From the NCBI GenBank assembly GCA_045561735.1, contig JBJKXC010000025.1, forward strand, positions 1 to 64,000: a stretch of DNA of 64,000 nt, written 5' to 3'. Every line of letters begins with the position of its first letter. The stretch's first letter is position 1. A program made the translations under genes and the position numbers. Below the pieces are notes generated by a model that saw nothing but the letters and a program-made list of their open reading frames with translations, was not told the DNA's origin and made no database searches. Positions 33,976 to 43,239 of the stretch are shown here, piece by piece. The stretch is from UBA3537 sp045561735. Lineage in GTDB: Bacteria > Bacteroidota > Bacteroidia > Flavobacteriales > Flavobacteriaceae.

Positions 33976-34823
33976 AGAATATTAGCATCATAGGAGTTGG
34001 ACTTATTGGCGGTAGTTTCGCGTTGAATCTAAGGGCCCTTTATAAGGACGCATTTATTCAAGGAATAGATCAGAATGACGCTCATATAGCCGAAGCCATT
34101 GATTTGGGATTAATTGATAAAAAAGGGAATCTAGAGTCTATCGGTCAGTCCGATTTGGTGGTACTCGCCATACCTGTAAATGCCACTTTAAAATTATTAC
34201 CCAATATTCTAGACAGACTATCTCCAAAGGCTTTGGCCGTAGACATGGGATCGACCAAATCTACCATATGTCAGGCTGTTGATGGACATACAAAACGCGC
34301 TCAATTTTTAGCCAATCACCCTATTGCTGGAACCGAGTTTTCGGGTCCCTCCGCTGCCCACTTGAGCTTGTTTAAAAACAAAACCAATATTATTTGTGAC
34401 ATTGAAAAAACGGATCCTGAGTTATCAAAATCCGTTCTTGATATTTTTGAAGCCATAGGAATGAAAATTCGTTACATGGACTCGAAGGCCCATGACAAGC
34501 ACATTGCTTATGTGTCCCATTTATCTCATATCAGCTCCTTTATGTTGGGAAAAACTGTCATAAAGAAAGAAAAAAACGAGCGCAATATTTTTGACATGGC
34601 AGGCAGTGGTTTTGAATCGACTGTGCGATTGGCCAAAAGTTCACCAGAAATGTGGGCGCCTATTTTCGAGCAAAACAAGGCCAATGTCATTGAAACCTTA
34701 GAGGAGTTTATTCAAAATTTAAATCATTTTAAAGCCCTAATGGAATCTGATGACTTCGACGCCATTCGAACTGAAATGGAAAACACAAATTATATAAAAA
34801 CAATTTTAAAAGGAATCTCTTAA
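33972..34823 (+). CDS. tyrA: Prephenate dehydrogenase
   Basis: This 283-residue enzyme oxidatively decarboxylates prephenate to 4-hydroxyphenylpyruvate for tyrosine. It has the Rossmann motif ISIIGVGLIGGSFALNL, followed by VDMGSTKSTI, FLANHPIAGTEFSGPSAA and the catalytic-site region YVSHLSHISSFML. There is no fused chorismate mutase or ACT domain. It overlaps the upstream aminotransferase by 4 bases and is 13 bases from the next gene. Confidence 0.95.
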   Translation: MKNISIIGVGLIGGSFALNLRALYKDAFIQGIDQNDAHIAEAIDLGLIDKKGNLESIGQSDLVVLAIPVNATLKLLPNILDRLSPKALAVDMGSTKSTICQAVDGHTKRAQFLANHPIAGTEFSGPSAAHLSLFKNKTNIICDIEKTDPELSKSVLDIFEAIGMKIRYMDSKAHDKHIAYVSHLSHISSFMLGKTVIKKEKNERNIFDMAGSGFESTVRLAKSSPEMWAPIFEQNKANVIETLEEFIQNLNHFKALMESDDFDAIRTEMENTNYIKTILKGIS

Positions 34824-34836
34824 TAACCAATAAATA

Positions 34837-35919
34837 ATGAAGAACAGCAAACAACTAAGAACATGGTTGGACGATATGCAACTGGAGCATCCACTTGTTA
34901 TTGCCGGGCCATGTAGTGCAGAAACCGAAGCACAGGTGTTAAAAATAGCACATGAATTAAAAGATTCTGACGTCAATTATTACCGTGCAGGCATATGGAA
35001 GCCGCGAACCCGTCCAGGCAATTTTGAGGGGGTCGGTGCTCTAGGGCTCAAATGGCTTCAAAAAGTAAAGGCCGAAACTGGTTTAAAAACAGCGACAGAG
35101 GTGGCCAATAGAGCCCATGTCGAATTGGCTTTGGAGCACGACATCGATTTGCTTTGGATTGGCGCCCGGTCGACGGTGAGCCCTTTCATTGTTCAAGAGA
35201 TAGCCTATGCTTTACATGGTACGGATAAAATTATCCTGATTAAAAACCCCGTCAATCCAGATCTGGCACTTTGGTTGGGAGCTGTCGAGCGTTTAAAGTC
35301 TGCAAACATCCAAAATTTGGGTGTCATTCACCGCGGATTTTCGACTTATGGAAAGTCTAAATACAGAAACAATCCTGAATGGCAATTGGCCATTGAGCTG
35401 CAAACAAAATTCCCAGATTTACCACTCATCAACGACCCTTCTCACATTACCGGAAAGCGGGACATGGTTTTTGATGTCAGCCAAACTGCTTTGGATTTAA
35501 ATTTTGACGGTTTGATGATTGAAACACATACCGATCCAGACAATGCTTGGAGTGATGCTGCTCAGCAAATTACTCCTGAAACATTGATTCAGTATACCAA
35601 AGATCTGAAAATTAGAAAGGAAAGTATCACCGAAGCCGATTACACCAAAGAACTTCATAAATTACGGGCTCAAATTGATGTGGCCGACAATCAATTGTTG
35701 GAAAACCTAGGGAAGCGAATGCTTGTTGCGGAGGCCATTGGACAACTCAAAAAAGAGAAAAACGTGGCAGTACTCCAGAGCAAGCGTTGGAATGAAATTT
35801 TAGGAAAAATGGTGTTAGAAGGTGAGCAGCACAACTTAAGTGAAGAATTTATTTTAAAACTTTTCAAAGCCATTCATCAAGAGTCTATCAACCATCAAAA
35901 ACAAATTTTAAATGGATAA
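34837..35919 (+). CDS. Bifunctional DAHP synthase / chorismate mutase
   Basis: This 360-residue fusion catalyses both the entry step of the shikimate pathway and the chorismate-to-prephenate branch step. Residues about 1-260 are a type I-beta/KDO8P-like DAHP synthase (VIAGPCSAETEAQVL, YRAGIWKPRTRPGNFEGVG, PLINDPSHITGKRDMV, GLMIETHTDPDNAWSDAAQQ). Residues about 270-360 are an AroQ-type chorismate mutase (LHKLRAQIDVADNQLLENLG, RMLVAEAIGQLKKEKNVAVL). With pheA and tyrA it makes the operon a complete chorismate-to-Phe/Tyr unit with its own pathway-entry enzyme. Confidence 0.95.
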   Translation: MKNSKQLRTWLDDMQLEHPLVIAGPCSAETEAQVLKIAHELKDSDVNYYRAGIWKPRTRPGNFEGVGALGLKWLQKVKAETGLKTATEVANRAHVELALEHDIDLLWIGARSTVSPFIVQEIAYALHGTDKIILIKNPVNPDLALWLGAVERLKSANIQNLGVIHRGFSTYGKSKYRNNPEWQLAIELQTKFPDLPLINDPSHITGKRDMVFDVSQTALDLNFDGLMIETHTDPDNAWSDAAQQITPETLIQYTKDLKIRKESITEADYTKELHKLRAQIDVADNQLLENLGKRMLVAEAIGQLKKEKNVAVLQSKRWNEILGKMVLEGEQHNLSEEFILKLFKAIHQESINHQKQILNG

Positions 35920-35920
35920 A

Positions 35921-35948
35921 AAAAGGCTCGACAATACGAGTTTTTTTT
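35921..35948 (+). terminator. Terminator after the aromatic operon
   Basis: CTCG (35927-35930) pairs with CGAG (35937-35940) around ACAATA. The stem can be extended by G-U and A-T pairs between AAAAGG and the following eight Ts (35941-35948). The stem is short but the U-tract is good. Confidence 0.6.
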
Positions 35949-36017
35949 AAACAATTGGTTTAAAAAATAGAGTGAAAAGAAATTTGTTTCTTTGTTTTAT
36001 GATTCGCATCATTAAAT

Positions 36018-36962
36018 ATGACAGGAACGGTTTATAAATCCACGGGGAGTTGGTATACTATAAAGGCCTTTGATGACACTTTCTTTGAGTGTCGCATCAA
36101 GGGTAAATTTCGTATACAAGGAATTAAAAGCACCAATCCTATTGCGGTTGGGGATGTTGTCGATTTTGACTTAGAAACAAGCAATAATATTAAAACCGGT
36201 GTCATCACCAACATCCACAACCGAAAAAATTATATTGTTAGAAAATCGGTCAATCTTTCCAAACAAACCCATATAATAGCCAGTAATATAGATCAAGTTT
36301 TTTTACTGATCACCACTGACAACCCGCCGACGTATACCAGTTTTATCGATCGTTTTTTGGTAACGGCTGAAGCCTATGGCATTAAAGCAGTTTTACTGTT
36401 TAATAAAATAGATCTTTACAATTCTGAGAGTGAAGGTGTTGTTGAAGATTTAATTCAAACCTACTCTAAAATAGGATATGATTATTTAAAGATTTCTGCA
36501 AAGAAAAGGGTTAATTTAAATTCGCTTAAGGCTATAATGAAAGACAAAACCAATATGTTTTCAGGCCACTCTGGGGTTGGGAAATCAACTTTGGTCAATG
36601 CCATTGAGCCTGCCCTAAATTTAAAAACAAAAGCCATTTCAGAAATGCACCAACAAGGCCAACACACCACTACTTTTGCTGAAATGTTTGATTTGAGTTT
36701 TGGGGCTCATATCATCGATACCCCAGGCATAAAAGGCTTTGGTGTAGTCGATATGGATTCCGCAGAACTAGATCAGTACTTTCCTGAAATGTTTGTCATT
36801 AAATCTGATTGTAAGTTTCACAATTGTCAACACCTGCACGAACCTCAGTGCGCAGTAAAAGCGGCTGTGGATGCGGGTCTCATTGCTGCTTCACGCTACA
36901 AATCGTATTTGCAAATTCTTGAAGGCGAAGATGTGAACTACCGAACCGATTCATACGATTAA
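36018..36962 (+). CDS. rsgA: Ribosome small subunit-dependent GTPase A
   Basis: This 314-residue circularly permuted GTPase matures the 30S subunit. An N-terminal OB-fold is followed by G4 (FNKIDL) before G1 (SGHSGVGKSTL) and G3 (DTPGIKGFG), the permuted order that defines the family. A C-terminal zinc motif lies in CKFHNCQHLHEPQC. dtd follows after 2 bases. Confidence 0.96.
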   Translation: MTGTVYKSTGSWYTIKAFDDTFFECRIKGKFRIQGIKSTNPIAVGDVVDFDLETSNNIKTGVITNIHNRKNYIVRKSVNLSKQTHIIASNIDQVFLLITTDNPPTYTSFIDRFLVTAEAYGIKAVLLFNKIDLYNSESEGVVEDLIQTYSKIGYDYLKISAKKRVNLNSLKAIMKDKTNMFSGHSGVGKSTLVNAIEPALNLKTKAISEMHQQGQHTTTFAEMFDLSFGAHIIDTPGIKGFGVVDMDSAELDQYFPEMFVIKSDCKFHNCQHLHEPQCAVKAAVDAGLIAASRYKSYLQILEGEDVNYRTDSYD

Positions 36963-36964
36963 CA

Positions 36965-37417
36965 ATGAGAGCAGTCATTCAAAGAGTTTCAGAAGCCAGT
37001 GTCGCTGTCGATCAGAAGATCGAAGGTGAAATCGCTGAAGGCTTATTGATATTTCTAGGAATCGTTCCTGAAGACACTTCGGAAGACCTTGAATGGCTGA
37101 GTAAAAAAATTGTAAATCTTAGAATATTTGACGATAACAGAGGGGTAATGAATCTATCCTTAAAGGAACAAAATGGTGCCGCTCTGGTCATAAGCCAGTT
37201 TACCTTGCATGCCCAGACCAAAAAAGGAAATCGCCCGAGCTATATAAAAGCCGCACGACAAGATATCGCAATCCCACTTTATCAGCAGTTTATAATACAA
37301 TTAGAAAATGATTTAGGAAAAGAAATTCAAACGGGAATTTTTGGCGCAAATATGCAAGTTTCGCTTCTAAATGATGGACCTTTTACTCTAATAATTGACA
37401 GTAAAAACCGTGAATAA
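36965..37417 (+). CDS. dtd: D-aminoacyl-tRNA deacylase
   Basis: This 150-residue homodimeric proofreading enzyme removes D-amino acids from tRNA. MRAVIQRVSEASVAVD, the catalytic SQFTLHAQTKKGNRPSY and the GxxxP-type cross-subunit motif (FGANMQVSLLNDGPFT) are conserved. It starts 2 bases after rsgA, implying co-translation. Confidence 0.96.
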   Translation: MRAVIQRVSEASVAVDQKIEGEIAEGLLIFLGIVPEDTSEDLEWLSKKIVNLRIFDDNRGVMNLSLKEQNGAALVISQFTLHAQTKKGNRPSYIKAARQDIAIPLYQQFIIQLENDLGKEIQTGIFGANMQVSLLNDGPFTLIIDSKNRE

Positions 37418-37481
37418 TTTTAGAGGTTTTTATTTGAAATCAGAGCCACAATACTTAATTTAGTAAAAGGTAAAATTAAGA

Positions 37482-37811
37482 ATGATGAACATTCAAAATG
37501 CACAAAAAATTGTAGACCAATGGATAAAAACCCACGGGGTCCGCTATTTTAATGAATTGACCAATATGGCCCAGCTTACAGAAGAAGTCGGTGAGGTTGC
37601 TCGAATCATTGCCCGCCGCTACGGTGAACAAAGCGAAAAAGAGTCAGATAAAAGCAAAGATTTAGCAGAGGAGTTGGCAGATGTTCTTTTCGTAGTTTTG
37701 TGTTTGGCTAACCAAACTGGGGTAGACTTACAGGCCGCTTTTGATGCTAAATTAGAACTAAAAACCAAACGCGATCACGATCGTCACCACGCCAATAACA
37801 AGTTAAAATAA
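37482..37811 (+). CDS. MazG-like nucleotide pyrophosphohydrolase
   Basis: This 109-residue all-helical NTP pyrophosphohydrolase has the metal-binding pattern in LTEEVGEVARIIARR followed by DLAEELADVLFVVLCLANQ (EExxE then ExxD). It probably hydrolyses non-canonical nucleoside triphosphates. A second ATG directly follows the first, so the start is uncertain by one codon. aroA begins 2 bases after its stop. Confidence 0.88.
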   Translation: MMNIQNAQKIVDQWIKTHGVRYFNELTNMAQLTEEVGEVARIIARRYGEQSEKESDKSKDLAEELADVLFVVLCLANQTGVDLQAAFDAKLELKTKRDHDRHHANNKLK

Positions 37812-37813
37812 CT

Positions 37814-39034
37814 GTGCAAATTTTTTTAAAAAAGTCAAAGATAAATGCCTTTTCAGTACTTAAAATTACAGGCTCTAAAAGTGAATCTAACAGAGTTTTG
37901 CTTTTACAAGCACTTTATAGTGGGTTAAAAATAAATAATTTATCAAATTCTGACGACAGCCAATTAATGCAAAAAGCAATTGCGTTTCAATCCTCAGTGG
38001 TAGACATCCACCACGCTGGGACAGCCATGCGTTTCCTTACAGCTTACTTTGCAACCCGCGTTGGAAAAACAACCACCTTGACTGGTTCTAAGCGCACGCA
38101 AGAGCGCCCAATTAAAATATTGGTAGACGCCCTTAATTCCTTGGGCGCTTCAATAACCTACATAAAAAATGAAGGCTATCCTCCAATTTTGATTGAAGGC
38201 AAAAAACTCTCTAACGATAGGGTGTCTCTTAAAGCGAATGTAAGTAGCCAGTATATCTCTGCATTGTTGCTCATAGCCCCAACCTTAGATGGTGGCCTGT
38301 CTTTACATCTAGAAGGAAAAATAACTTCTATCCCTTATATTAAAATGACTTTGGCGTTGTTAGAAAATTTGGGGGTACAAACAAGTTTTAAAGGCAATAC
38401 TATAAAGGTACAGTCTTTTAAAAATGAGGTTTTTAAAACCTTTACTATAGAGTCGGATTGGTCCTCAGCCTCCTATTTTTACAGTCTGGTTGCCTTGAGC
38501 CCCGTTCAGACACAAATAGATCTTACTTCTTATAAGTCTCACAGCCTCCAAGGAGATGCTGTTTTGAGTGTCATTTACAAACAATTGGGTGTTGAAAGCA
38601 AATTTGAGGGTACCACACTTTCCTTAAAGAAAATTGGGACTGCTTTACCCAGGTGTCTAAAATTGGACTTATCAGATGCCCCTGACATAGCACAAACGAT
38701 TGCCGTCAGTTGTCTAGGCCTGCAAATACCTTGTGATTTAACAGGTTTACACACCTTAAAAATCAAAGAAACAGACCGCTTGGTAGCCCTTCAAAAAGAA
38801 ATTAAAAAATTGGGATCCACTGTGGAAATTACGGACAACAGCTTGTACTTAAATCCTCGCACTGCCCTAAATTCAAAGGTAAACATCGCAACTTACAATG
38901 ACCACCGTATGGCCATGGCATTCGCTCCGCTTGCGCTGAAAACAGACCTGTATATTGAAGATTCTGAGGTTGTTTCAAAATCTTATCCCGATTTTTGGAA
39001 AAACCTTGAAATGTTAGGTGTTGAAATACATTAA
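37814..39034 (+). CDS. aroA: 3-phosphoshikimate 1-carboxyvinyltransferase (EPSP synthase)
   Basis: This 406-residue shikimate-pathway enzyme joins PEP to shikimate-3-phosphate. The start is GTG at 37814; the substrate-binding ITGSKSESNR motif lies so close to the N-terminus that no later start is possible. AGTAMRFLTAYFA, LTGSKRTQERPI, and the C-terminal KIKETDRL and YNDHRMAMAFAPLAL are typical. It is co-transcribed with the MazG-like gene and not with the aromatic operon 2 kb upstream, so it escapes the attenuator. Confidence 0.94.
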   Translation: MQIFLKKSKINAFSVLKITGSKSESNRVLLLQALYSGLKINNLSNSDDSQLMQKAIAFQSSVVDIHHAGTAMRFLTAYFATRVGKTTTLTGSKRTQERPIKILVDALNSLGASITYIKNEGYPPILIEGKKLSNDRVSLKANVSSQYISALLLIAPTLDGGLSLHLEGKITSIPYIKMTLALLENLGVQTSFKGNTIKVQSFKNEVFKTFTIESDWSSASYFYSLVALSPVQTQIDLTSYKSHSLQGDAVLSVIYKQLGVESKFEGTTLSLKKIGTALPRCLKLDLSDAPDIAQTIAVSCLGLQIPCDLTGLHTLKIKETDRLVALQKEIKKLGSTVEITDNSLYLNPRTALNSKVNIATYNDHRMAMAFAPLALKTDLYIEDSEVVSKSYPDFWKNLEMLGVEIH

Positions 39035-39056
39035 ATAAAAATAAATCTCCAATTAC

Positions 39057-39088
39057 TTGACAACCCCCATTCGGCAATTGTATATTTG
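39057..39088 (+). promoter_or_regulatory. Promoter of queA
   Basis: TTG at 39057-39059 and TATATTTG at 39081-39088 are separated by 21 bases, an exact fit to the Bacteroidota promoter consensus. The predicted transcript start near 39095 leaves about 16 untranslated bases. Confidence 0.65.
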
Positions 39089-39110
39089 CAACTTGTAAAA
39101 AAACAAACCT

Positions 39111-40160
39111 ATGAAATTATCCCACTTTAGTTTTGAATTACCCGATGAACTCTTAGCAGAATATCCTTCAGAGAATAGAGATGAAGCGCGCTTGATGGTT
39201 TTGAATAGAGAAAAACAAACCATAGAGCATAAATACTTTAAAGACCTCATTGATTATTTTGAAGAAGAAGATGTGATGATTTTAAACAACACAAAAGTAT
39301 TTCCAGCGCGGTTGTTTGGTAATAAAGAAAAAACCGGTGCGCGTATTGAAGTATTCTTGCTTCGCGAACTCAATTCAGAACAACGTCTTTGGGATGTGCT
39401 GGTAGATCCAGCCCGTAAGATTAGAATTGGGAACAAACTGTATTTTGGTGAAGATGAAAGTTTGGTAGCTGAAGTCATTGACAACACGACTTCAAGAGGA
39501 AGAACTTTACGCTTTTTGTTTGATGGTTCTTATGAAGAGTTTCGCTCCAAATTAAATGAACTTGGTCAGACCCCACTTCCAAAATATATTAAAAGAGAAG
39601 TAGAGCCCGAGGATGAAGACCGTTACCAAACCATATACGCTAAAAACGAAGGGGCTGTTGCCGCACCTACTGCCGGACTTCATTTTTCAAAACACCTTTT
39701 AAAACGCCTTGAAATCAAGGGCATTGACTTTGCAGAAGTTACCCTGCATGTTGGGTTGGGCACTTTTAACCCTGTTGAAGTAGAAGATTTATCCAAGCAT
39801 AAAATGGACAGTGAAGAAATTATTGTTGACAAACAAGCGACACAAACAATCAACAAAGCCTTAGTTGGAAAGCGTCGAATTTGTGCTGTTGGAACCACAG
39901 TAATGCGCTCTATTGAAAGCTCCGTTTCATCCAGTGCAACACTGAATGAATTTTCAGGATGGACCAATAAATTCATTTTTCCTCCTTATGAATTTTCAAT
40001 AGCCAATAGTATGATTACTAATTTTCATACACCAAAGTCGACCCTTTTAATGATGACAGCTGCTTTTGGAGGCTATGATTTTGTAATGAAAGCCTACGAA
40101 GAGGCAGTCAAAGAAAAATACAAATTTTACAGTTATGGCGATGCCATGCTAATTTTATAA
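39111..40160 (+). CDS. queA: S-adenosylmethionine:tRNA ribosyltransferase-isomerase
   Basis: This 349-residue queuosine-synthesis enzyme transfers the ribose moiety of SAM to preQ1-tRNA to give epoxyqueuosine. FELPDELLAEYPSENRDEAR, ILNNTKVFPARLFG, AAPTAGLHFSKHLL and VTLHVGLGTFNPVEVEDL are diagnostic. It has its own promoter and a terminator immediately downstream. Confidence 0.97.
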   Translation: MKLSHFSFELPDELLAEYPSENRDEARLMVLNREKQTIEHKYFKDLIDYFEEEDVMILNNTKVFPARLFGNKEKTGARIEVFLLRELNSEQRLWDVLVDPARKIRIGNKLYFGEDESLVAEVIDNTTSRGRTLRFLFDGSYEEFRSKLNELGQTPLPKYIKREVEPEDEDRYQTIYAKNEGAVAAPTAGLHFSKHLLKRLEIKGIDFAEVTLHVGLGTFNPVEVEDLSKHKMDSEEIIVDKQATQTINKALVGKRRICAVGTTVMRSIESSVSSSATLNEFSGWTNKFIFPPYEFSIANSMITNFHTPKSTLLMMTAAFGGYDFVMKAYEEAVKEKYKFYSYGDAMLIL

Positions 40161-40167
40161 ATATACA

Positions 40168-40192
40168 AAGCCTCTTAGTGAGGCTTTTTTTT
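40168..40192 (+). terminator. Intrinsic terminator after queA
   Basis: AAGCCTC (40168-40174) pairs with GAGGCTT (40180-40186) around TTAGT and is followed by Ts to 40192. Only four bases separate the end of the T-run from the GTG start of rlmN. Confidence 0.85.
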
Positions 40193-40196
40193 CATT

Positions 40197-41237
40197 GTGA
40201 GTGTAGTAAAAAAAGACATAAGAGCGCTATCAAAAGATGATTTGATGGCCTTTTTCACCCAAAATTCAGCGAAAGCTTTTCGGGGGAAACAAGTTTATGA
40301 ATGGCTTTGGAAAAAGGGCATTCATCGTTTTGAGGATATGACCAATATTTCAAAACAAAATAGGCAATTGCTTGAAGCCTCTTTTACAATTAATCACATC
40401 GAAGTGGATACCATGCAACGCAGCAGCGATGGCACGGTCAAAAATGCTGTGCGCCTTCATGATGGTCTTATTGTAGAATCGGTTTTAATTCCTACGGCCA
40501 AGCGCACTACAGCTTGTGTGTCTTCGCAAGTAGGTTGTAGTTTAGATTGTAAATTTTGCGCTACTTCAAGGCTTAAACGCATGCGAAATCTAAATCCCGA
40601 TGAAATTTATGATCAAGTGGTTGCCATTGATAAACAAAGCCGTCTTTTTCATAATAAAAAGCTAACAAATATTGTATTTATGGGGATGGGAGAACCTCTC
40701 ATGAATTACAAAAATATTTTAAAAGCCATTGATAAAATCACTTCCGATGAAGGTTTGGGAATGTCTCCGAAACGCATTGTTGTTTCCACTTCTGGAATCC
40801 CAAAAATGATAAAAAAAATGGCGGAAGATGCCGTTAAATTTAACCTTGCAGTCTCTTTGCACTCAGCCATTGATGAAGTGCGCACCCAAATCATGCCTTT
40901 TAACAAATCATTTCCATTAAAGGAATTGCGGGAAGCTTTAGAATTTTGGTATGCCAAGACCAAGCGAAGAATAACCTACGAGTATGTTGTTTGGGAAGGT
41001 GTCAATGATAAGACCAAAGACATTTTAGCGTTGATTGATTTTTGCAAATTTGCCCCTAGTAAGGTCAATCTTATTGAATACAATCCCATTGATGATGGCA
41101 TTTTTCAACAAGCCAAACCTTCGGTTATTGATCAGTATGTATCTATGTTAGAAGCTAAAAATATTACTGTTACAGTGAGACGTTCAAGAGGGACAGACAT
41201 CGATGCGGCTTGTGGTCAGTTGGCCAATAAAGCCTAA
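40197..41237 (+). CDS. rlmN: 23S rRNA (adenine(2503)-C(2))-methyltransferase
   Basis: This 346-residue radical-SAM dual-specificity methyltransferase acts on 23S rRNA A2503 and tRNA. The 4Fe-4S cluster cysteines are in CSLDCKFC. The SAM site MGMGEPLMNY and the C-terminal catalytic Cys in RSRGTDIDAACGQLA are present. Translation probably starts at GTG 40197: KKDIRALSKDDL at the N-terminus matches the family, and the next Met would cut it off. The 3' end is 2 bases from the convergent aldo-keto reductase gene. Confidence 0.95.
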   Translation: MSVVKKDIRALSKDDLMAFFTQNSAKAFRGKQVYEWLWKKGIHRFEDMTNISKQNRQLLEASFTINHIEVDTMQRSSDGTVKNAVRLHDGLIVESVLIPTAKRTTACVSSQVGCSLDCKFCATSRLKRMRNLNPDEIYDQVVAIDKQSRLFHNKKLTNIVFMGMGEPLMNYKNILKAIDKITSDEGLGMSPKRIVVSTSGIPKMIKKMAEDAVKFNLAVSLHSAIDEVRTQIMPFNKSFPLKELREALEFWYAKTKRRITYEYVVWEGVNDKTKDILALIDFCKFAPSKVNLIEYNPIDDGIFQQAKPSVIDQYVSMLEAKNITVTVRRSRGTDIDAACGQLANKA

Positions 41238-41239
41238 TG

Positions 41240-42277
41240 TTATGGGGATGGATTAGGGATTTTAGAGTGGATTGTGTTGATCTCTTTCACTGTGTCTTCG
41301 TCTAATTTTGTATGGATGCTGTCAATATTTTCTTTTAATTGTTCCAATGTGGTGGCTCCAATAATATTACTTGTCACAAATGGCCGCTCGCTCACAAAAG
41401 CCAAGGCTAGGGTGGTGAGAGACAACCCCAATTCTTTAGCGAGCTTGAGATAGGCTTTGGTCGCTTCTATTGCTTGTTCACTGCTGTACCTTGCAAACCT
41501 TGGAAATAAATTCAATCGTGCATTTTTGGCTGCAGTTCCTTCAATATATTTTCCAGATAAAACCCCAAAAGCCAGTGGCGAATAGGCTAAAAGACCCATA
41601 TTTTCCCTCAAGGAAATTTCAGCTAAATCGCCTTCAAAAACCCTGTTTAATAAAGAATATGCATTTTGAATGGTGCTTATTTTGGGCAGCTTGTCCTTCC
41701 GTACTTCTTCTAAATAACGCATGCTTCCCCAACTTTTTTCATTGGAGAGGCCATAGGCTCTAATTTTACCTGCTTTCACAAGTGCATTCAGCTCGTGAAG
41801 GACTTCATTAAAATTATCTACCCAAGGATCTTTTGCACTAGGCTTATAATCACGCACCCCAAAGGTGTTTGTTTGTCTTTCCGGCCAATGCAGTTGGTAT
41901 AAATCGATGTAATCTGTTTGCAGTCTTTTCAGTTCTAAATCAATAGCCTGTCTAATAGCATCGCCCTTAAATCCAGTCGTTCGAATGTGTACGGTGTAAT
42001 CTCCAGGTCCTGCAATTTTACTGGCCAGTACAATTTTGTCTCTATTTTGCTTAATTTTCAGCCAATTTCCAATGATCTTACTTGTACGCCCCTGGGTTTC
42101 TTTGGTTGCCGGGACCGGGTAGAGTTCTGCAGTGTCAAAAAAATTAACCCCTTTTTCAACAGCATAATCCATTTGAGCGAAACCATCGGCTTCGGTATTT
42201 TGGTTGCCCCAGGTCATGGTGCCTAAGCATATTTTACTGACTTTTATGTCTGAATTTGGAAGCGTTGTGTATTCCAT
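41240..42277 (-). CDS. tas: Aldo-keto reductase, Tas-like
   Basis: This 345-residue NADP(H)-dependent oxidoreductase aligns along its length with E. coli Tas as I recall it (LGTMTWGNQNTEADGFAQMD, AELYPVPATKETQGRTSKII, RLQTDYIDLYQLHWPERQTN, NAYSLLNRVFEGDLAEISL). The catalytic Asp, Tyr, Lys and His are in DTAELY, SKIAG and LHWP. The physiological substrate is unknown. Its ATG overlaps the stop of the upstream OmpA gene by one base. Confidence 0.9.
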   Translation of the reverse strand: MEYTTLPNSDIKVSKICLGTMTWGNQNTEADGFAQMDYAVEKGVNFFDTAELYPVPATKETQGRTSKIIGNWLKIKQNRDKIVLASKIAGPGDYTVHIRTTGFKGDAIRQAIDLELKRLQTDYIDLYQLHWPERQTNTFGVRDYKPSAKDPWVDNFNEVLHELNALVKAGKIRAYGLSNEKSWGSMRYLEEVRKDKLPKISTIQNAYSLLNRVFEGDLAEISLRENMGLLAYSPLAFGVLSGKYIEGTAAKNARLNLFPRFARYSSEQAIEATKAYLKLAKELGLSLTTLALAFVSERPFVTSNIIGATTLEQLKENIDSIHTKLDEDTVKEINTIHSKIPNPSP

Positions 42278-43236
42278 TAATTCCCATTTAAAAGTTTAGA
42301 AATTTCATCGAGTTTGGGGGTTAAAACCACTTCAATACGTCTGTTTTTGGCTTTACCTGCAGCGGTGTCATTGCTTTCCACAGGCGCATATTCGCTTCGC
42401 CCTGCTGCCGTTAAATTATTGAGTGAAATGGCTTTATTTTCACTTAAAATTGATATAATGGCCGTGGCGCGTTTGGTAGATAAATCCCAATTGTTTGCAA
42501 TTTTCCCGCCGTTTGAGAAAGGGACATTGTCTGTATGGCCTTCAATCAAAACAGCAATATCAGGATTTTCTGCAAGCACACTACCTAACTGCTCAATGGC
42601 ATTTCGACCCTGGTTTCCAACAGACCAACTCCCAGATTTGAACAACAGTTTGTTTTCCATAGAAACATAGACTTTGCCGTCGCGTTGTTCTACACTTAGA
42701 CCTTTTCCTTCAAAAGCAATCAGCGCTTTGGAAATCGCATTTTTTAAATCGGTCATGGCTTGGTCTTTGGCTGTAATTAGCGCTTCAAGCTCAGCGATGC
42801 GTTCCGAACGCTCCTGCATATCTGCTTCCAATCGCATCAAGCGCTCATTTTCTAATGCGAGGGCTTCTTCTTTAAGCGCTAGCGCTTCTAAAAGGGCTCT
42901 ATTTTTTTTCGCATTTTCTTCAAGAGCTTTAGAACTGTTTTGCTCAAGGGCTGCGTAAGCTGCATTTAATTGATTGTAATTTTTTTGGAGCATTCCCAAA
43001 TCCTTCTCAAACTGATCTCTTTCATTTTGGGTGGCATAATACCTCGCTTGTAATGTATTCAATTGCGCTTGCAGTTTATTTTTTTCACCAATTTGATTGC
43101 TGTTATTGGATGCCAATGCATCATAATCAGATTTGAGTTGTCGGTATTTTACATCCAGTTCATTGAATGATTTTGAGGAAACGCAAGCTGTTGTGTTCAA
43201 AACAACAAGCATCAGAAGAATGATTTTTTTTTGCAT
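42277..43236 (-). CDS. OmpA-family lipoprotein with coiled coil
   Basis: This 319-residue lipoprotein has its lipobox at about residue 18 (VVLNTTAC). Residues about 25-165 are a long heptad-like coiled coil (NQIGEKNKLQAQLNTLQARY, ALKEEALALENERLMRLEAD). Residues about 195-310 form an OmpA peptidoglycan-binding domain (VLIEGHTDNVPFSNG, LSTKRATAIISIL, AAGRSEYAP, NRRIEVVLTP). It probably tethers the outer membrane to peptidoglycan. It lies in a three-gene run with xth (3-base gap) and the aldo-keto reductase. Confidence 0.92.
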   Translation of the reverse strand: MQKKIILLMLVVLNTTACVSSKSFNELDVKYRQLKSDYDALASNNSNQIGEKNKLQAQLNTLQARYYATQNERDQFEKDLGMLQKNYNQLNAAYAALEQNSSKALEENAKKNRALLEALALKEEALALENERLMRLEADMQERSERIAELEALITAKDQAMTDLKNAISKALIAFEGKGLSVEQRDGKVYVSMENKLLFKSGSWSVGNQGRNAIEQLGSVLAENPDIAVLIEGHTDNVPFSNGGKIANNWDLSTKRATAIISILSENKAISLNNLTAAGRSEYAPVESNDTAAGKAKNRRIEVVLTPKLDEISKLLNGN

Positions 43237-43239
43237 GAT

